The notes: generated by a model not told the origin, from the sequence alone. A DNA stretch of 64,000 nt from Halichoerus grypus (GCF_964656455.1 NC_135715.1:77761414-77825413), one strand, 5' to 3'. Counted from the first letter of the stretch, positions 25,690 through 38,575 are shown. Numbers and translations: made by a program.

Positions 25690-25880
25690 ATGCACCAGAG
25701 GTTCCAGAACGTTTCCTGGAAATCCCTCAGGATCCTTATCTACTGCACATCCCTGTGATCAACCCATAGAGATTCCAATTCAGTATGTCTGGGGTGGCAC
25801 CAAAGCATCCACATTTTTAATGCGTACCCCAAGTGACTTTGGGTGGTGACCAGGGAACCTGCCCTTGGAGGAGCTCTGTA
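25690..25880 (+). repeat. MER5A-like hAT fossil
   Basis: GATTCCAATTCAGTATGTCT, GGGGTGGCACCAAAGCATCC, TTTTTAATGCGTACCCCAAG and GGTGGTGACCAGGGAACC parallel the MER5A core. The ends are poorly kept, so a related Charlie-derived family is possible. Confidence 0.55.
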
Positions 25881-25959
25881 ATACAGTGTAGCCTTTGGCT
25901 TATTTTGCCCTCGGTGATTTTTGCTAATGATCCTCATTCCCTTACCTAGTTTTCTTCAG

Positions 25960-26180
25960 AGGTTCTCCAGCTCAACTGAGCATTGGAATCCGCTGAGAGC
26001 CAGTTCCCGCCCTCAAAGATTCTAAGAAAATTGGTCGGGGGGGGGGGGGGGAAGGGAGTGGTGGTGGGGCAACCTGGGTGTATTTTTGTAAAGCTCCCAG
26101 GTGACGGTCCAGTTTGAGGATATGGTCGCTGGTCCTCAAACTGACTGGCCCATCCATCCAGTCGCATCACCAAGTTGTGA
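25960..26180 (+). repeat. MER5/MER58-like hAT fossil with a 15-G run
   Basis: TTCTCCAGCTCAACTGAGC, ATTGGAATCCGCTGAGAGC and AAGCTCCCAGGTGACGGTCC look like a second Charlie-derived element. Fifteen G in a row (26037-26051) interrupt it. The family is uncertain. Confidence 0.45.
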
Positions 26181-26579
26181 GCACCTGAGAGAACTGCCTG
26201 TTCCAGTCCCCATGGTCAGGACCCCAAATCCAGAAGATAACTAGGTCATGGAAATTAAAGACGTCCATGCCAAACAGAAAGAAGTCCTAAACCGAAGCCT
26301 CCCCATCCTGCACACAATTCCAGAGAGGGCCTTTGGGGACACTGCCCCTTACTTAAAGAAATACAAACCCAACCAAATGATAGGGCTTTCAGTCATGAAA
26401 AATAAGACTTTCTTACTAGTCAAGGATGGTCTCTCTCCCTCGTGAGAATTGTTCGGCTTCCTCTGGGAAGACTAAATCAACAAATAAATGATAAATTAGT
26501 AACAAATATTTAATATATATGCTTATTTATATATTTATTCTAGGCACTAAAACAAAATAATTCTCATGAAGGAGAGGGA

Positions 26580-27000
26580 CTCTACATATATATTTTTTTA
26601 TGTTATTGCATAAGTAATACAAGTTTACTATAAAACATTCAGACAGCTCAGAAGCTCGTGAAGTAAAATTTCAAAATCTCTCCTATCCTCTCAGGCGCTC
26701 ACTAGTACTTGATGTGCATCCTTCCAGACCTTTTTCTAAGTACCTACATATATGTACAAGGGTGTTTCTTTAAATGGGAACAAATTACACATATTGACAT
26801 GCATCTTGCTTTCAAAAACCAGTACTCTACCATTGACATTCTCCTCTGTCAGAACATGCAGACTTACCTCATTCCTTTTTAATGGCCACTTCACTTTCCA
26901 TAGCATCAATAAAACCATAATTCAACAATTTTCTCCTATCAATGGATATTTGACTTGTCGACAGATTTTCACTCACAATGTCACAGTGAACATCCTTTAA
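26580..27000 (+). repeat. Old interspersed repeat, family uncertain
   Basis: GTGCATCCTTCCAGACCTTT, TTTTAATGGCCACTTCAC, ATCAATGGATATTTGACTTG and CACAGTGAACATCCTTTAA form a pattern I know from old dispersed mammalian repeats. I cannot assign a class with confidence. Confidence 0.4.
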
Positions 27001-27189
27001 ACTAGACCCAGTTCATCCTGAAGTCAGTGCCCCTCGTTGCCCCCCACTTGCCCAACTGCAGGAGTGGTGTTCAATATGCTGAGAGCTATGCCCTGGGGTT
27101 GGCAGGAAGACCTGCCCAAAGCAATCCTTTAACTTAGTTCTTGGTATTCCAGTCTCCCATATGAGGCTTTCCTTACCTGTTTACAATAT

Positions 27190-27320
27190 TCAATTCTAGC
27201 CAATAAACATGCACTGAGCCCCTACTAAGTGCACAGCCCTGTGCTAGATGCTAGGAATTCAATGCCACACAACACATGGTCCTTGCCCTCAGGGGTCTCA
27301 CCATATGCTGTGTCAGGTGC
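27190..27320 (-). repeat. L2 3' fragment
   Basis: GCACTGAGCCCCTACTAAGT, GTGCTAGATGCTAGGAATTC and TGGTCCTTGCCCTCAGGGG are clear antisense L2 3' landmarks. Confidence 0.8.
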
Positions 27321-28230
27321 CAATCTAGTAATAGCAACAAAAGGCAAAGGGAGAATGGAAGTAGATATGATGACCACACTCGGCCCTGCTCTTACCTGCT
27401 CTAAACCTTTACTAATTATGCCCCCTAGACAAATCCACCTGCTTGCTCTAGTACCTGTCTGACATTCAAGAGATGAACGTACTCCAAGCACATCTCAAAT
27501 AGTTCTCCTCTGGGAGATATGTTGACTATATATCTAGGACAGAAAAAAAAAAAAAAAACCAAACAATAAACCTATAAATATATATCCCACACACATGCAT
27601 TGTGTGGGGGTGGAGTGTCTAGAAGTGGTGAACCAGCCTCCTCCATGGACGTTACCTCAGATGGAAGAAAAATGTTTGCTCTGTGTAAACCCACGCCTCT
27701 ACCTACAAGTTAGACACAAAATACATTTGTTCTCTAAATATACGGGTCTATGTATGGTGCATTTGTGTGTGTTTATCTCCCTTAGACAATTTATTGCTTA
27801 TTCATGTTCAATAAATGTACAGCTATTTTGAATTTTTAAATTAGAATAAATAAAGCTTAAAGATAGCTCCTGCCCAGCTCTGCCCAGTTCTGGGAAGACC
27901 ACACAAAATTTATCTTTGTTTTTCCTTTCATTGTCACTGCCTTCCGGTTCCCATTGCCATTCTTCCATATCTTCGAGTTTAGGTTTCCTCCCTAGCAGTT
28001 GGCTTGGCTGCCTCTGTACCACCCTCTGTGGAGACGGCCCCCATCCTCTCCAAGACAGCAATTCTGCATACACTTGAGTCACACCAAAAAGTCTAATTTC
28101 AACTGCGTCTTCCCAAGCTACCTAACACTGATTTCCTTATTTTGCTTTCATTTTCCTCACCTTCCAAACTTCTCCTTTAGATGTGGATTTTCTCTGCACT
28201 TTTTACTCAGTAGGACATGCACTCCAACAT
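27321..28230. other. Non-coding interval, nothing certain
   Basis: Average composition, with an A-run at about 27542-27558. I see no repeat or gene that I can support. Confidence 0.45.
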
Positions 28231-28234
28231 CACC

Positions 28235-28355
28235 CAGTTGTAAAATCTGTAAAGTCAGGGTTCTTTGTCCCATTCAGCAATATATCCAAGTCCCAGGAAG
28301 AGGGGATGTTCCATCGTAGGTGCTCAATAAAGATTTGTTGACTGACTGAATGAAT
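28235..28355 (+). repeat. L2 3' end
   Basis: CATCGTAGGTGCTCAATAAA followed by GATTTGTTGACTGACTGAAT and GAATG is the sense L2 3' terminus with its tail repeat. Confidence 0.8.
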
Positions 28356-31300
28356 GTCTCTGTCTCATCTTTCTATGTTCCAAGTCAGATTATATCTGAA
28401 AAAAAGGGTGTTACAGCATTAACTTTGCCTTCAACCGTATTTCATTTCTGGTTTCTAAAAAGCAAGGTGATGGCTTTGCGCCAAGCCCCACTTTTACCAT
28501 TATTGGTAAGTAAGCACAGTATCTGGCATTATAAGTCAACGAATGTTGACACTTGGATCGGAAACCAATTTTTGAACAAAAATGTAATGCTAACATTTTT
28601 CTTTTCCTTTGTGACTGATTATCTTCTGCTCAACTTTTGTTACAGAGAACAGTGGTTTCTAGAAGAACGTCTTTGGCTTGGAAAACCCTGGGTAGATTGA
28701 CTCTCAGATAAAGTAAAAGCTACCTCCTTCACTTTCCCTGTACTCCAGGTAGGTTTGCTCTTGTTCCCTAGATTATGCAGAAAGGAGGGGAAGCCCCGAA
28801 AGAGGAATCTGAACAGCTATGAAGGCTCCATTAGACCTTGGCAAAGGCCCAAAGAGACCACCAAGCTTGCTCATAAATGCACAGTGTCTAATAAAAACAT
28901 GATGATTATTATTATGTATTTATTGAGCAGCAAAAATGTGCTAAATTTAAAAATGTATGTACTCTGTTATTCATATCTCCCGGATGGGTGTGTAGAAACT
29001 TCTGGCTGTCTGTTTTCCCCGGTAATTGGCACGTTGTTTTCACAGCCTGGTGGCTGCCGACTGTCACCATTCTGCTCATGCTTGAGGTCTCTGTGGCCCA
29101 AGGATGGCACCTAACCCCACCACCTCATGCTGATACCACTTCGTTATGGGACAAGTTCCATTCTACGATGGAATCAATATCGGACAAACATGTTTACCAA
29201 GTCCATTGGATTTCTTTTTCCTAGTTCTCCAAAGAAAAACATTTGCTTGAAGCTTCAAAGTGAGGAATTTGCTTCTTAACCCAGAGATCACACAAAAAAG
29301 TGACTTCATACTTTAAATCTACTTCTGATTCAGAAATCACTACAGGAAATCGCCAACATCTTGGGCAAACTCCCATCCTAGTTGGAGAATAAAAACAACA
29401 ACAAATTAGTTCCTGGAGGATTTTTCAGATGCTCCCAACAACCATGACTTTGCAAGCACTTTATCAACTCTTAGGCAAAGTGTCTCAAAAATACAGCCAA
29501 TGTTTCACGAGTGGGAAACCACAACCTGTTTGCAAACCAGAAGTAGGTGCTTTGTGAACTGCTTGCTTTCTCTAAATTCTGCAATGGGAAGAGTCAAACT
29601 GGTCAATAGGAAACTGTTGTTTTAAATTAGGTGAAGTCTGCAATTTTTCCTTGTGCTCCTCCTCTTAAAAAAACAAACAAACAAACTACAAGTCACTAGA
29701 ACGACTCAAGCCAAAGCAGAGAATGAATATTACAGGACTCAACTTGACCAGGCATTATTACGCCAGCACACCTAAGGCCAGGTGCTCAAAAGTTTCCCTC
29801 CCTGTTTGCACCTGCAATTATTTTCATGCACAAATAATGTTAAGTTAAACTGGTCACTTGTGAGCTGAATTCAGCACTGTCTTCTCATTCTGACTGGATA
29901 AAGGATCATCTTCTAGTGAAATTACATTTCACGAGCAATTTTTGTGTCTGCATGCTATGGCTGAAACAAACGCTTTAACCCTGAAAATGACAGTAAGAAC
30001 TCTTTCTAAAACTCAGTACGCTAAATGTATTTGCAATTTCTCTCATCTCCACTTTTCTATGATGATAAATCAACAGCTATCATATTCGAACAAACCCCAG
30101 AAAGCTAAGACTAATTTGAAGCCTCTCGGGTTTTTTCCCAAAAAAAACTGTCCAGATTTGAGTCAATCAACGATGCTCAAGAAAAATCATCATGATGAAA
30201 AAGACCTAACTTATCTTGAAATCTACCCAGTACACATATTGCTATCTTAAATTTTTTTCCTTACACAGTTTTTATATTCAAAACCATTTGCGACTCACTC
30301 AATACCTATGTCTTTCCACACAGGAGATGGAGTATATGTGTTCATATTATGACAAACTTACCAACATATAAATTCAGTAAAAATAGAGATGAATTCATAT
30401 TCTTTCAAGAAAAGCGGAGTGGTTCTTCTCAGGCTGGGAGTAGGCTGATGCAAACGAGGGGCCTGTGATGCAGAGTCTGAGAAGCCCTCACACGGAGGAG
30501 CTGACCCTGCACTGGAGGGGACCTCCCCACCTCAAGGGGAGTGCCTCCTTACTCCCTCTCAGAGTCCGGGGACTTCTGGGGTCAAGTCAATGCTGCCATG
30601 ACAGCACAAGCCTGGTCTTTCCAACAGATGAGGGAAAGCCAAGTCACGTGACCTTAAAATATCGTGGCTCTCACAGCCAGGCCTGGGAGCCCCAGTTATG
30701 TCACCAGAGGTGTTAAAACCTATGGCAGTAAACCCGTTCAGTCATTTTAAATAGCATTAACCAGCTCTCATTCACGGCTAGAGGGAAGCCACCCGTGTTC
30801 ATGGATTCTCATCACGAGAACCCTCTTCTGCCTCTTGTCCATCTTCCCTCCACGAGGTTTACAGGTCAATCTGAAGGCCGAGGCTGGGGGAGAGCCAATG
30901 CTCCATCTTCTGACTACTGCTCCATACTTGTTAAATAGAGTGCCTTAGGTGGGAGGCATGCTTCCTTCCTCACTCGCTATTGCAATTTTGGTTTTGCAGA
31001 GGGGAATAGGTTAGTGTCACATTATGTCTATTGGGGCTTTCTCAGGAGACACGAAAACCACTTCTAGCCAGCCACACTGAAGTACTAGTCACTGAATGGA
31101 CATTGTCACAGGCCTGTTGTTGCTCAATGAGATTAGTCTCCAACTGATGCACACGGGTCTTACTGAAAAGACTATTCTGTAATTGTTGCCATTAGCGAGG
31201 CTACCATTAGGCAGTTGCCTAAAACTTCCTGGAGGGCCTCGCTGGCCGCTCTGGCTGCCACGGTTCACTCATGTAGAACAGCGGGAGCCACGCTAATTTC

Positions 31301-31985
31301 CAGTCCCCCATCCATTAGGGGAGAGAAGCCGCTCATTAGAGGTCCTACCCTCTCAACTCCAATTACCCCAAGATAATGACAAAACATGGAGCACACTAGA
31401 AACTTTCAGAGCTTCCCAACCATCCCTCCCATTCATGCTCTCTGTTGATTACATCCACAGAAATCAACCCCAGACCCCAAATCTCCTCACAGGCGGGCAT
31501 GTCCACATCGTCAACCCATGTGAACGTTGGGTCACAGTCATTTAAAAGCTGAGAGCTTTTATCTACACTTAAGACTCCTTGAGAAAACACTGAACATAAT
31601 TGAGTAGTATAGAAAGGGGCTCCCCCCGCCCTGCGCCGCCACAGCTCTTCTTCATCTTACAAGGAAAGAAAATCTGAGAGTAATGTGAGCAAATTCATTA
31701 GTCCCAGAAGTTTTAATATCTCTTACCTTTGCAGAAAACTGTATGAACATAAAGCCTAACCTGGGCTTCCCTGCTCCCCAAGTCATATTCCTTTAGGAGT
31801 AAAAAGGTGGGGGCAAGCAAGCGAAGAGGGAGAGAGGGAATTATTTCCCAGGAAAGCTGAAAATCGCACAAATCTGCTTTAAAAATGGCATCTCCACTCA
31901 TGGGCCAGTGTATCAGACCGCTAGGCAGAGCGGGACCCCCAAGCGACAGGGAGTGCTCTTCGCATACTTTTGTCTCGTGTCATCA
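28356..31985. other. Repeat-poor block upstream of FGF9
   Basis: About 3.6 kb with no young repeat and none I can name with confidence, ending at the young L1. Short open frames (up to about 119 codons) lack start context, splice sites or a recognisable family, so I do not call genes. It is the longest clean block in the right-hand half and a reasonable candidate for conserved regulatory DNA. Confidence 0.45.
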
Positions 31986-31999
31986 AAATTTAACTTCTA

Positions 32000-34900
32000 C
32001 AGACCTCAAAAGAAAGCTGGGGTAGCAATTCTTATATCAGACAAATTAGATTTTAAACTAAAGTCTGTAATAAGAGACACAGAAGGACGCTATATCATTC
32101 TTAAAGGGTCTATCCAACAAGAAGATCTAACAATTGTAAATATCTATGCCCCCAACATGGGAGCAGCCATATACATATGCCAACTGTTAACCAAAATAAA
32201 GAGTCATATTGATAACAATACGTTAATTGTAGGAGACCTCAATACTCCACTCTCAGCAATGGACAGATCATCTAAGCAGAAAATCAACAAGGAAACAAGA
32301 GCTTTGAATGATACATTGGACCAGATGGACCTCATAGATATTTACAGAACATTCCACCCTAAAACAACAGAATACTCATTCTTGTCGAGCGCACATGGAA
32401 CTTTCTCCAGAATAGACCATATACTGGGTCACAAATCAGGTCTCCACTGATACCAAAAGATTGAGATTATTCCCTGCATATTCTCAGACCACAATGCTCT
32501 AAAACTGGAACTCAATCACAAGAGAAAAATTTGGCAGAAATTCAAACACTTGGAAGCTAAATACCACTCTGCTCAAGAATGTTTGGGTCAACCAAGAAAT
32601 CAAAGAAGAACTTAAACAATTCATGGAAATCAATGAGAACGAAAATACATCGGTCCAAAACCTATGGGATACTGCAAAGGCAGTCCTAAGGGGGAAATAT
32701 ATAACCATCCAAGCCTCACTCAAAAAAATAGAAAAATCCCGAATTCACCAACTAACTCTACACCTTAAAGAACTAGAGAAAAAGCAACAAACGATGCCTA
32801 AGCTATGCATTAGAAGAGAAATAATTAAAATTAGAGCAGAAATCAATGAATTAGAAACCAGAAACACAGTAGATCAGATCAACGAAACTAGAAGTTGGTT
32901 CTTTGAAAGAATTAATAAGATTGATAAACCACTGGCCAGACTTATCCAAAAGAAGAGAGAAAGGACCCAAATTAATAAAATTATGAATCAAAGGGGAGAG
33001 ATCACGACTAACACCAAGGAAATAGAAACAATTATTAGAAATTATTATCAACAACTATATGCCAATAAACTGAGCAATCTGGATGAAATGGAGGCCTTCC
33101 TGGAAACCTATAAGCTGCCAAGACTGAAACAGGAAGAAATTGACAACCTGAATAGGCCAATAACCAGTAACGAGATTGAAGCAGTGATCAAAAACCTCCC
33201 AAAAAACAAGAGTCCAGGGCCTGATGGATTCCCTGGGGAATTCTACCAAACATTCAAAGAAGAAATAATACCTATTCTACTGAAGCTGTTTCAAAAAATA
33301 GAAACAGAAGGAAAACTTCCAAACTCATTCTATGAGGCCAGCATTACCTTAATCCCCAAACCAGGCAAAGACCCCATCAAAAAGGAGAATTTCAGACCGA
33401 TATCCCTGATGAATATGGATTCCAAAATCCTCAACAAAATCCTAGCTAATAGGATCCAACAATACATTAAAAGGATCATCCACCACGACCAAGTGGGATC
33501 TATCCCCGGGATGCAAGGGTGGTTCAACATTCGCAAATCAATCAATGTGATAGAACACATTAATAAGAGGAGGGAGAAGAACCATATGGTCCTCTCAATT
33601 GATGCAGAAATAGCATTTGACAAAATACAACATCCTTTCCTGATTAAAACTCTCCAGAGTATAGGGATAGAGCGAACATTCCTCAAGCTCATAAAATCCA
33701 TCTATGAAAAACCCACAGCGAATATCATCCTCAATGGCAAAAAGCTGAGAGCCTTTCCCTTAAGATCAGGAACACGTCAAGGGTGCCCACTCTCACCACT
33801 GTTGTTCAACATAGTACTAGAAGTCCTAGCAATAGCAATCAGACAACAAAAAGAAATAAAAGGTATTCAAATTGGCAAAGAAGAAGTCAAACTCTCTCTT
33901 TTCGCAGATGACATGATACTTTATGTGGAAAACCCAAAAGACTCCACCCCCAAATTACTAGAACTCATCCAGCAATTCAGTAATGTGCAGGATATAAAAT
34001 CAATGCACAGAAATCAGTTGCTTTCTTATACACTAACAACGCAACTGTAGAAAGAGAAATTAGAGAAACAATTCCATTTACAATAGCACCAAAAACCATA
34101 AGATACCTCGGAATAAACCTAACCAAAGAGGTGAAGGATCTATACTCTAGGAACTACAAAACACTCATAAAAGAAATTGAAGGAGACACAAAAAGATGGA
34201 AAAATATTCCATGCTCATGGATCGGAAGAATAAACATTGTTAAAATGTCTATTGTATCCAGAGCAATCTATACCTTCAACGCCATCCCGATCAAAATTCC
34301 AATGACATTTTTCAAAGTGCTGGAACAAACAATCCTAAAATTTGTATGGAATCAGAAAAGACCCCGAATCACCAAGGAAATGTTGAAAAAGAAAAACAAA
34401 GCTGGGGGCATCACGTTGCCCGATTTCAAGCTGTATTACAAATCAGTGATCACCAAGACAGCACGGTACTGGCACAAAAACAGACATACAGACCAATGGA
34501 ACAGAATAGAGAACCCAGATATGGACCCTCAACTCTATGGTCAAATAATCTTTGACAAAGCAGGAAAAAACATGCAATGGAAAAAAGACAGTCTTCAATA
34601 AATGGTGCTGGGAAAATTGGACAGCCACATGCAGAAGAATGAAACTCGACCATTCTCTAACACCAGTCACAAAGATAAACTCAAAGTGGATGAAAGACCT
34701 CAATGTGAGACAGGAATCCATCCAAATCCTAGAGGAGAACATAGGCAGTAACCTCTTTGACATCACCCACAGCAACTTCTTTCAAGATACATCTCCAAAA
34801 GCTAGTGAAACAAAAGCAAAAATGAACTTTTGGGACTTCATCAAGATCAAAAGCTTCTGCACAGCAAAGGAAATAGTCAACAAAACAAGAGGCAACCCAC

Positions 34901-35627
34901 AGAATGGGAGAAGATATTTGCAAATGACACTACAGATAAAGGGCTGGTATCCAAAATCTATAAAGAACTTCTCAAACTCAACACCCAAAAAACAAATAAT
35001 CAAGTCAAAAAGTGGGCAGAAGAGATGAACAGACACTTCTCTGAAGAAGACATACAAATGGCTAACAGACACATGAAAAAATGTTCATCATCATTAGCCA
35101 TCAGGGAAATCCAAATCAAAACCACACTGAGATACCACCTTACACCAGTTAGAATGGCAAAAATGGACAGGGAAAGAAACAAGAAATGTTGGAGAGGTTG
35201 TGGAGAAAGGGGAACCCTCTTACACTGTTGGTGGGAATGCAAGTTGGTACAGCCACTTTGGAAAACAGTGTGGAGGTTCCTCAAAAACTTAAAAGTAGAG
35301 CTACCCTATGACCCAGCGATTGCACTCCTGGGTATTTACCCCAAAGACACAGATGTAGTGAAAAGAAGGGCCATATGCACCCCAATGTTCATAGCAGCAA
35401 TGTCCGCAATAGCCAAACTGTGGAAAGAGCCGAGATGCCCTTCAACAGATGAATGGATAAAGAAGATGTGGTCCATATATACAATGGAATATTACTCAGC
35501 CATCAGAAAAGATGAATACCCAACTTTTACATCAACATGGATGGGACTGGAGGAGATTATGCTAAGTGAAATAAGTCAAGCAGAGAAAGTCAATTATCAT
35601 ATGGTTTCACTTATTTGTGGAACATAA
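32000..35627 (+). pseudogene. L1 ORF2 pseudogene (endonuclease end, RT, C-terminus)
   Basis: ORF2p nicks DNA and reverse-transcribes L1 RNA. Visible parts are the endonuclease end (VNIYAPN, VGDLNTPLS, SAHGTFSRIDHILGHKSG), the reverse transcriptase ([48 protein letters not shown] and the catalytic FADDMILY near 33902-33925) and the C-terminus to about 35627 ([19 protein letters not shown], WNxEYYSAI-like region). Breaks: a TGA at 32448-32450 where the family usually has CGA, a frame change near 32565, another between about 33980 and 34045, one near 34590 and one near 34888. The open frame at 31908 starts in flanking DNA, so its first 30 codons are not L1. Confidence 0.92.
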
Positions 35628-35915
35628 GGAATAACATGGAGGACATTAGGAGAAGGAAGGGAAAAATGGGGGGGGGGAATTAGAGGGAGAGATGAACCAT
35701 GAGAGACTATGGACCTGAGAAACAAACAGGGTTTTAGAGGGGAGGGGGAGGGGGGATTGGTTAGCCTGGTGATGGGTATTAAGGAGGGCACGTACTGCAT
35801 GGAGCACTGGGTGTTATACGAAAACAATGGATCGTGGATCACTACATCAAAAACTAATGATGTATTGTATGGTGACTAACATAACATAATAAAATTAAAA
35901 ACTACAAAAAAAAAA
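32000..35915 (+). mobile_element. Young carnivore L1, 5'-truncated, about 3.9 kb
   Basis: The element begins inside the ORF2 endonuclease region (CAGACCTCAAAAGAAAGCTG) and ends with a 3'UTR, AATAAAATTAAAA and an A-tail. The duplication AATTTAACTTCTA (31987-31999) / AATTAACTTCTA (about 35916-35927) flanks it with a one-base indel. It lacks the 5'UTR, ORF1 and the N-terminal endonuclease. The sequence is close to that of the copy at 42.2-43.0 kb, so insertion was fairly recent. It cannot move on its own. Confidence 0.95.
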
Positions 35916-35927
35916 AATTAACTTCTA

Positions 35928-37225
35928 TTTCCTTGATCTCTTACCACTCACTGACTTCATTATCTATTTGCAATTTCACAATAAAATCAAAGGCCACAGA
36001 TTTTTATTTTCAGATATCTTCACTCACCCTTTTTGGTCGCAGAAAGGAGTGTGTGTATTTGTATACATGTGTCCTCCTCCCCCCGCAGGCTCCTCTGAGA
36101 CGGCCGGCCCCTTTCTTATTCCAGCGTGCGATCTGCAAGTGTCATTTTACTCATGTCTGAACTCATTAATGGCAACGTCTCCATAGTGCTGTAACTGTCT
36201 GAATAATAAAAAAATGTATCATATTGTTTCACCATTTTAAATGAATCAACCACTTGTTTTCTGTGTTATGTAAATATTCTTTCAAATATGTAGAAGCATA
36301 TTTTGGAGACTAGTATTTTTACTGACAGGTCTTGTTCATAGGCACTAATGAAGGAGATGTTTTTACAGATAATCCAAATAGCATAGACCTCATCTATTAT
36401 AAGGATATTGTTAGGAGATGCATAGCCCATGTTTTTCTGATGTCCTAATCGAATATCCCCAAGTCCCAGTGGAAAAAAATTATAACTGTTTGGAATGTAA
36501 TACAGCTGTCAAAATTTACATGAAACCAGCTCAGCAAACAGCAAAACATAAATCACTCTTCTGTTTATTCTGTGCCAGTAAGAAAATATAAATTGTTGCT
36601 TCCAGGTAGAAAATAAAAACAAAGAATATAGGCGCCCTCTTGTGGAGAGAGCCAACACTACCACTTCAACTTCATATTACCCAAATCAGACTGGGTCCCA
36701 AACCATATATATATACATTTTAAAAGACGTTCACCTTCCTAGTTGTTGCTCAAGCAAACACTTATCTTGCCAGGCAAGGGCATAAGAGTTTCATTTTCTG
36801 TACAAGCAAAGGTCTTGCCTCCCAAATACTTCTTGGCAGGCCTACCTGTGCATTACCTTAGCCCCACGAACTCCATGAGGGGCTAAATACAAGGTGCCTC
36901 CTCCGGTGGAATTTCAGACAAAACCTGGGACTGGCCTGGCTAATAGAGACTCCTGCTGGTCTCACGTCAGGTCCTTCCCGTTTGGGACATACTGAAGCCA
37001 TCACAGCCTTATAAATACACATCTAGTGAAACTGGTCCCTCTCTTTATCAAACATCGTACATTAATTTTATCTTCATTATGTGAAGAACCCCTGATCTGA
37101 ATAAATCTTATGATCATTGTCCTCAGAGAAATAACAGTGCTGTTCTTACGTGCTAGGGCAAGAGCTCTTCTGCTAGCATTTATTATGACAGATGTTCATT
37201 GCTTAGCTGCTCAGCGGTCTCTCCC
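35928..37225. other. Unique interval with the CTCF-like motif
   Basis: Apart from the motif at 36631-36645, I see no gene or repeat here. Composition is average. Confidence 0.45.
36631..36645 (-). promoter_or_regulatory. CTCF-like motif
   Basis: The minus strand reads CCACAAGAGGGCGCC, which matches the CTCF core (CCACCAGGGGGCGC type) with differences only at tolerated positions. It sits in non-repeat sequence and points toward FGF9. Occupancy cannot be judged from sequence. Confidence 0.5.
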
Positions 37226-37345
37226 CAGACTGTAAGTGCAGTGAGGACAGCGACCACCTCCTCTTTCGACCATGGCACTGTCACGGCCTCGTGCGGCTTC
37301 CTGCATACAGTGTGTGCTTAATAACTAGGTCTGCATAAATAAATT
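37225..37345 (+). repeat. L2 3' fragment
   Basis: ACTGTAAGTGCAGTGAGGAC and CATACAGTGTGTGCTTAATA fit the sense L2 3' end. Confidence 0.65.
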
Positions 37346-37560
37346 CTATTTCAACGCCCGCCCAAAGGTGGCTTGCTAGAAGCAGCGGCCCAGAGAGCCA
37401 TATAAGCAGTACACACACATGGTAACTTTCTGTTACCAAGAATTGTGGTTAGGATTGCAAGACACTTCCCCTTTCCAGCCACAGGAGAGCAGAGGTGAAA
37501 TGAGAGAAAAGGCCAGGGACAGCTATCCCTCTGAGGCTGAAGTATGGCAGGGTCACCCAA

Positions 37561-37749
37561 CACTGTGGCCCCCAAACTTGAGTGGGCACCAGACGCACCT
37601 GGAGGGCTTGTTACTTGCAGTTGGTGGGCCCACCTCTAGAGTCTCAGACTCAATGGGTCTGGGTGGAGCCCAAGAAGGTGCAGCTCTAACAAGTTTCCAG
37701 GTGATGCTGATGCTGTCAGTCCAAGGACCACACACTTCAAGAACCACTG
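37561..37749 (+). mobile_element. MER5A (hAT-Charlie fossil)
   Basis: Ends CACTGTGGCCCCCAAACTTG and CACTTCAAGAACCACTG, with ACCTGGAGGGCTTGTTA and TTTCCAGGTGATGCTGATGC inside, match MER5A along its whole length. It is non-autonomous with no coding potential. Confidence 0.92.
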
Positions 37750-37779
37750 ATGGAAAGCTATGTTTGATTCTCACCCTGA

Positions 37780-37965
37780 TTGTGCTTTAGGACCCCCTGG
37801 AGATTTTTGAAAACTTGGGTTGCCCAGGACAACTGAAGTCAGAATCCATGTGGGTGGGACCCAAGGGGCAGTAATTTTAAAGCCCTCTCCCACACCCCAC
37901 CTGGACAGAAAGCCTTTTCTAGACAGAAAGGCTTTGCCAAAGCCTGGGGCCCAACGCCTGTGTAG
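37780..37965 (+). repeat. Second MER5-like fossil
   Basis: TTAGGACCCCCTGGAGATTT, AGTCAGAATCCATGTGGGTG and GGGGCAGTAATTTTAAAGCC parallel a Charlie-derived core, placed head-to-tail after the MER5A. The match is weaker. Confidence 0.5.
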
Positions 37966-38143
37966 GTAATCCATTTCAGTGACGGAAACACGCAATAATA
38001 AAACATTTCTTTACTGCAGAGTCTTCCCCTATGTAGTCTCATGTAAGCCTCCAACAATCCTAGGAGAAAGAGAAGGCAAAAGTTTTAACTAGATTTTAGA
38101 GAAAAGAAGGCAAGTAATAAGTGACAGCTCTTGGGCTTAAATC

Positions 38144-38162
38144 AGTTTTTTTTTTTTTTTTT
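38144..38162 (+). repeat. T homopolymer
   Basis: A run of about 18 T with no SINE body attached. Confidence 0.85.
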
Positions 38163-38429
38163 AATGTTAACTTTAGAGTCAAATAAACTTGGAATAGAGG
38201 TGTTACAGAGGCCATGGAAGAGCTGAGTGAAGCAATCTGGAGATTGGCAACAACACCCTGAACTAAAAGGGGAAAGTGTGCTATCAGAACCCAGGGCCCA
38301 ACCAAGGTGGAAGCCAGCTGACATGGGAGCTTGGGAAATGCAGGCTGCAAGGCTCAGCACAACAGTGAGGACCTGAGTGTAAACAAGCCCGACAGGCCAC
38401 ATGGACGTCAACAAGTCTCGGGTCTGCCC

Positions 38430-38575
38430 ATATAACCTGGGCAACTGCGATCAAGTTACCTGACGTCTCAGGAATGGACCTGACCTCTCTAGAAAACGAA
38501 GATTCTACATCTAGATTGAATAACTGCAGGAGGTAATACATGCAGTCCCTAGCAGAAACCTAGCACAGACCAGGC
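38430..38575 (+). repeat. MIR SINE, diverged
   Basis: ACCTGGGCAACTGCGATCAA, GTTACCTGACGTCTCAGG and AGCACAGACCAGGCACTGAG follow MIR order in sense orientation. Confidence 0.6.

Noticed and set aside
31908..31999. N-terminal start of the open frame fused to L1 ORF2
   Set aside because: The first 30 or so codons lie in flanking DNA left of the target duplication; the fusion to L1 is accidental.
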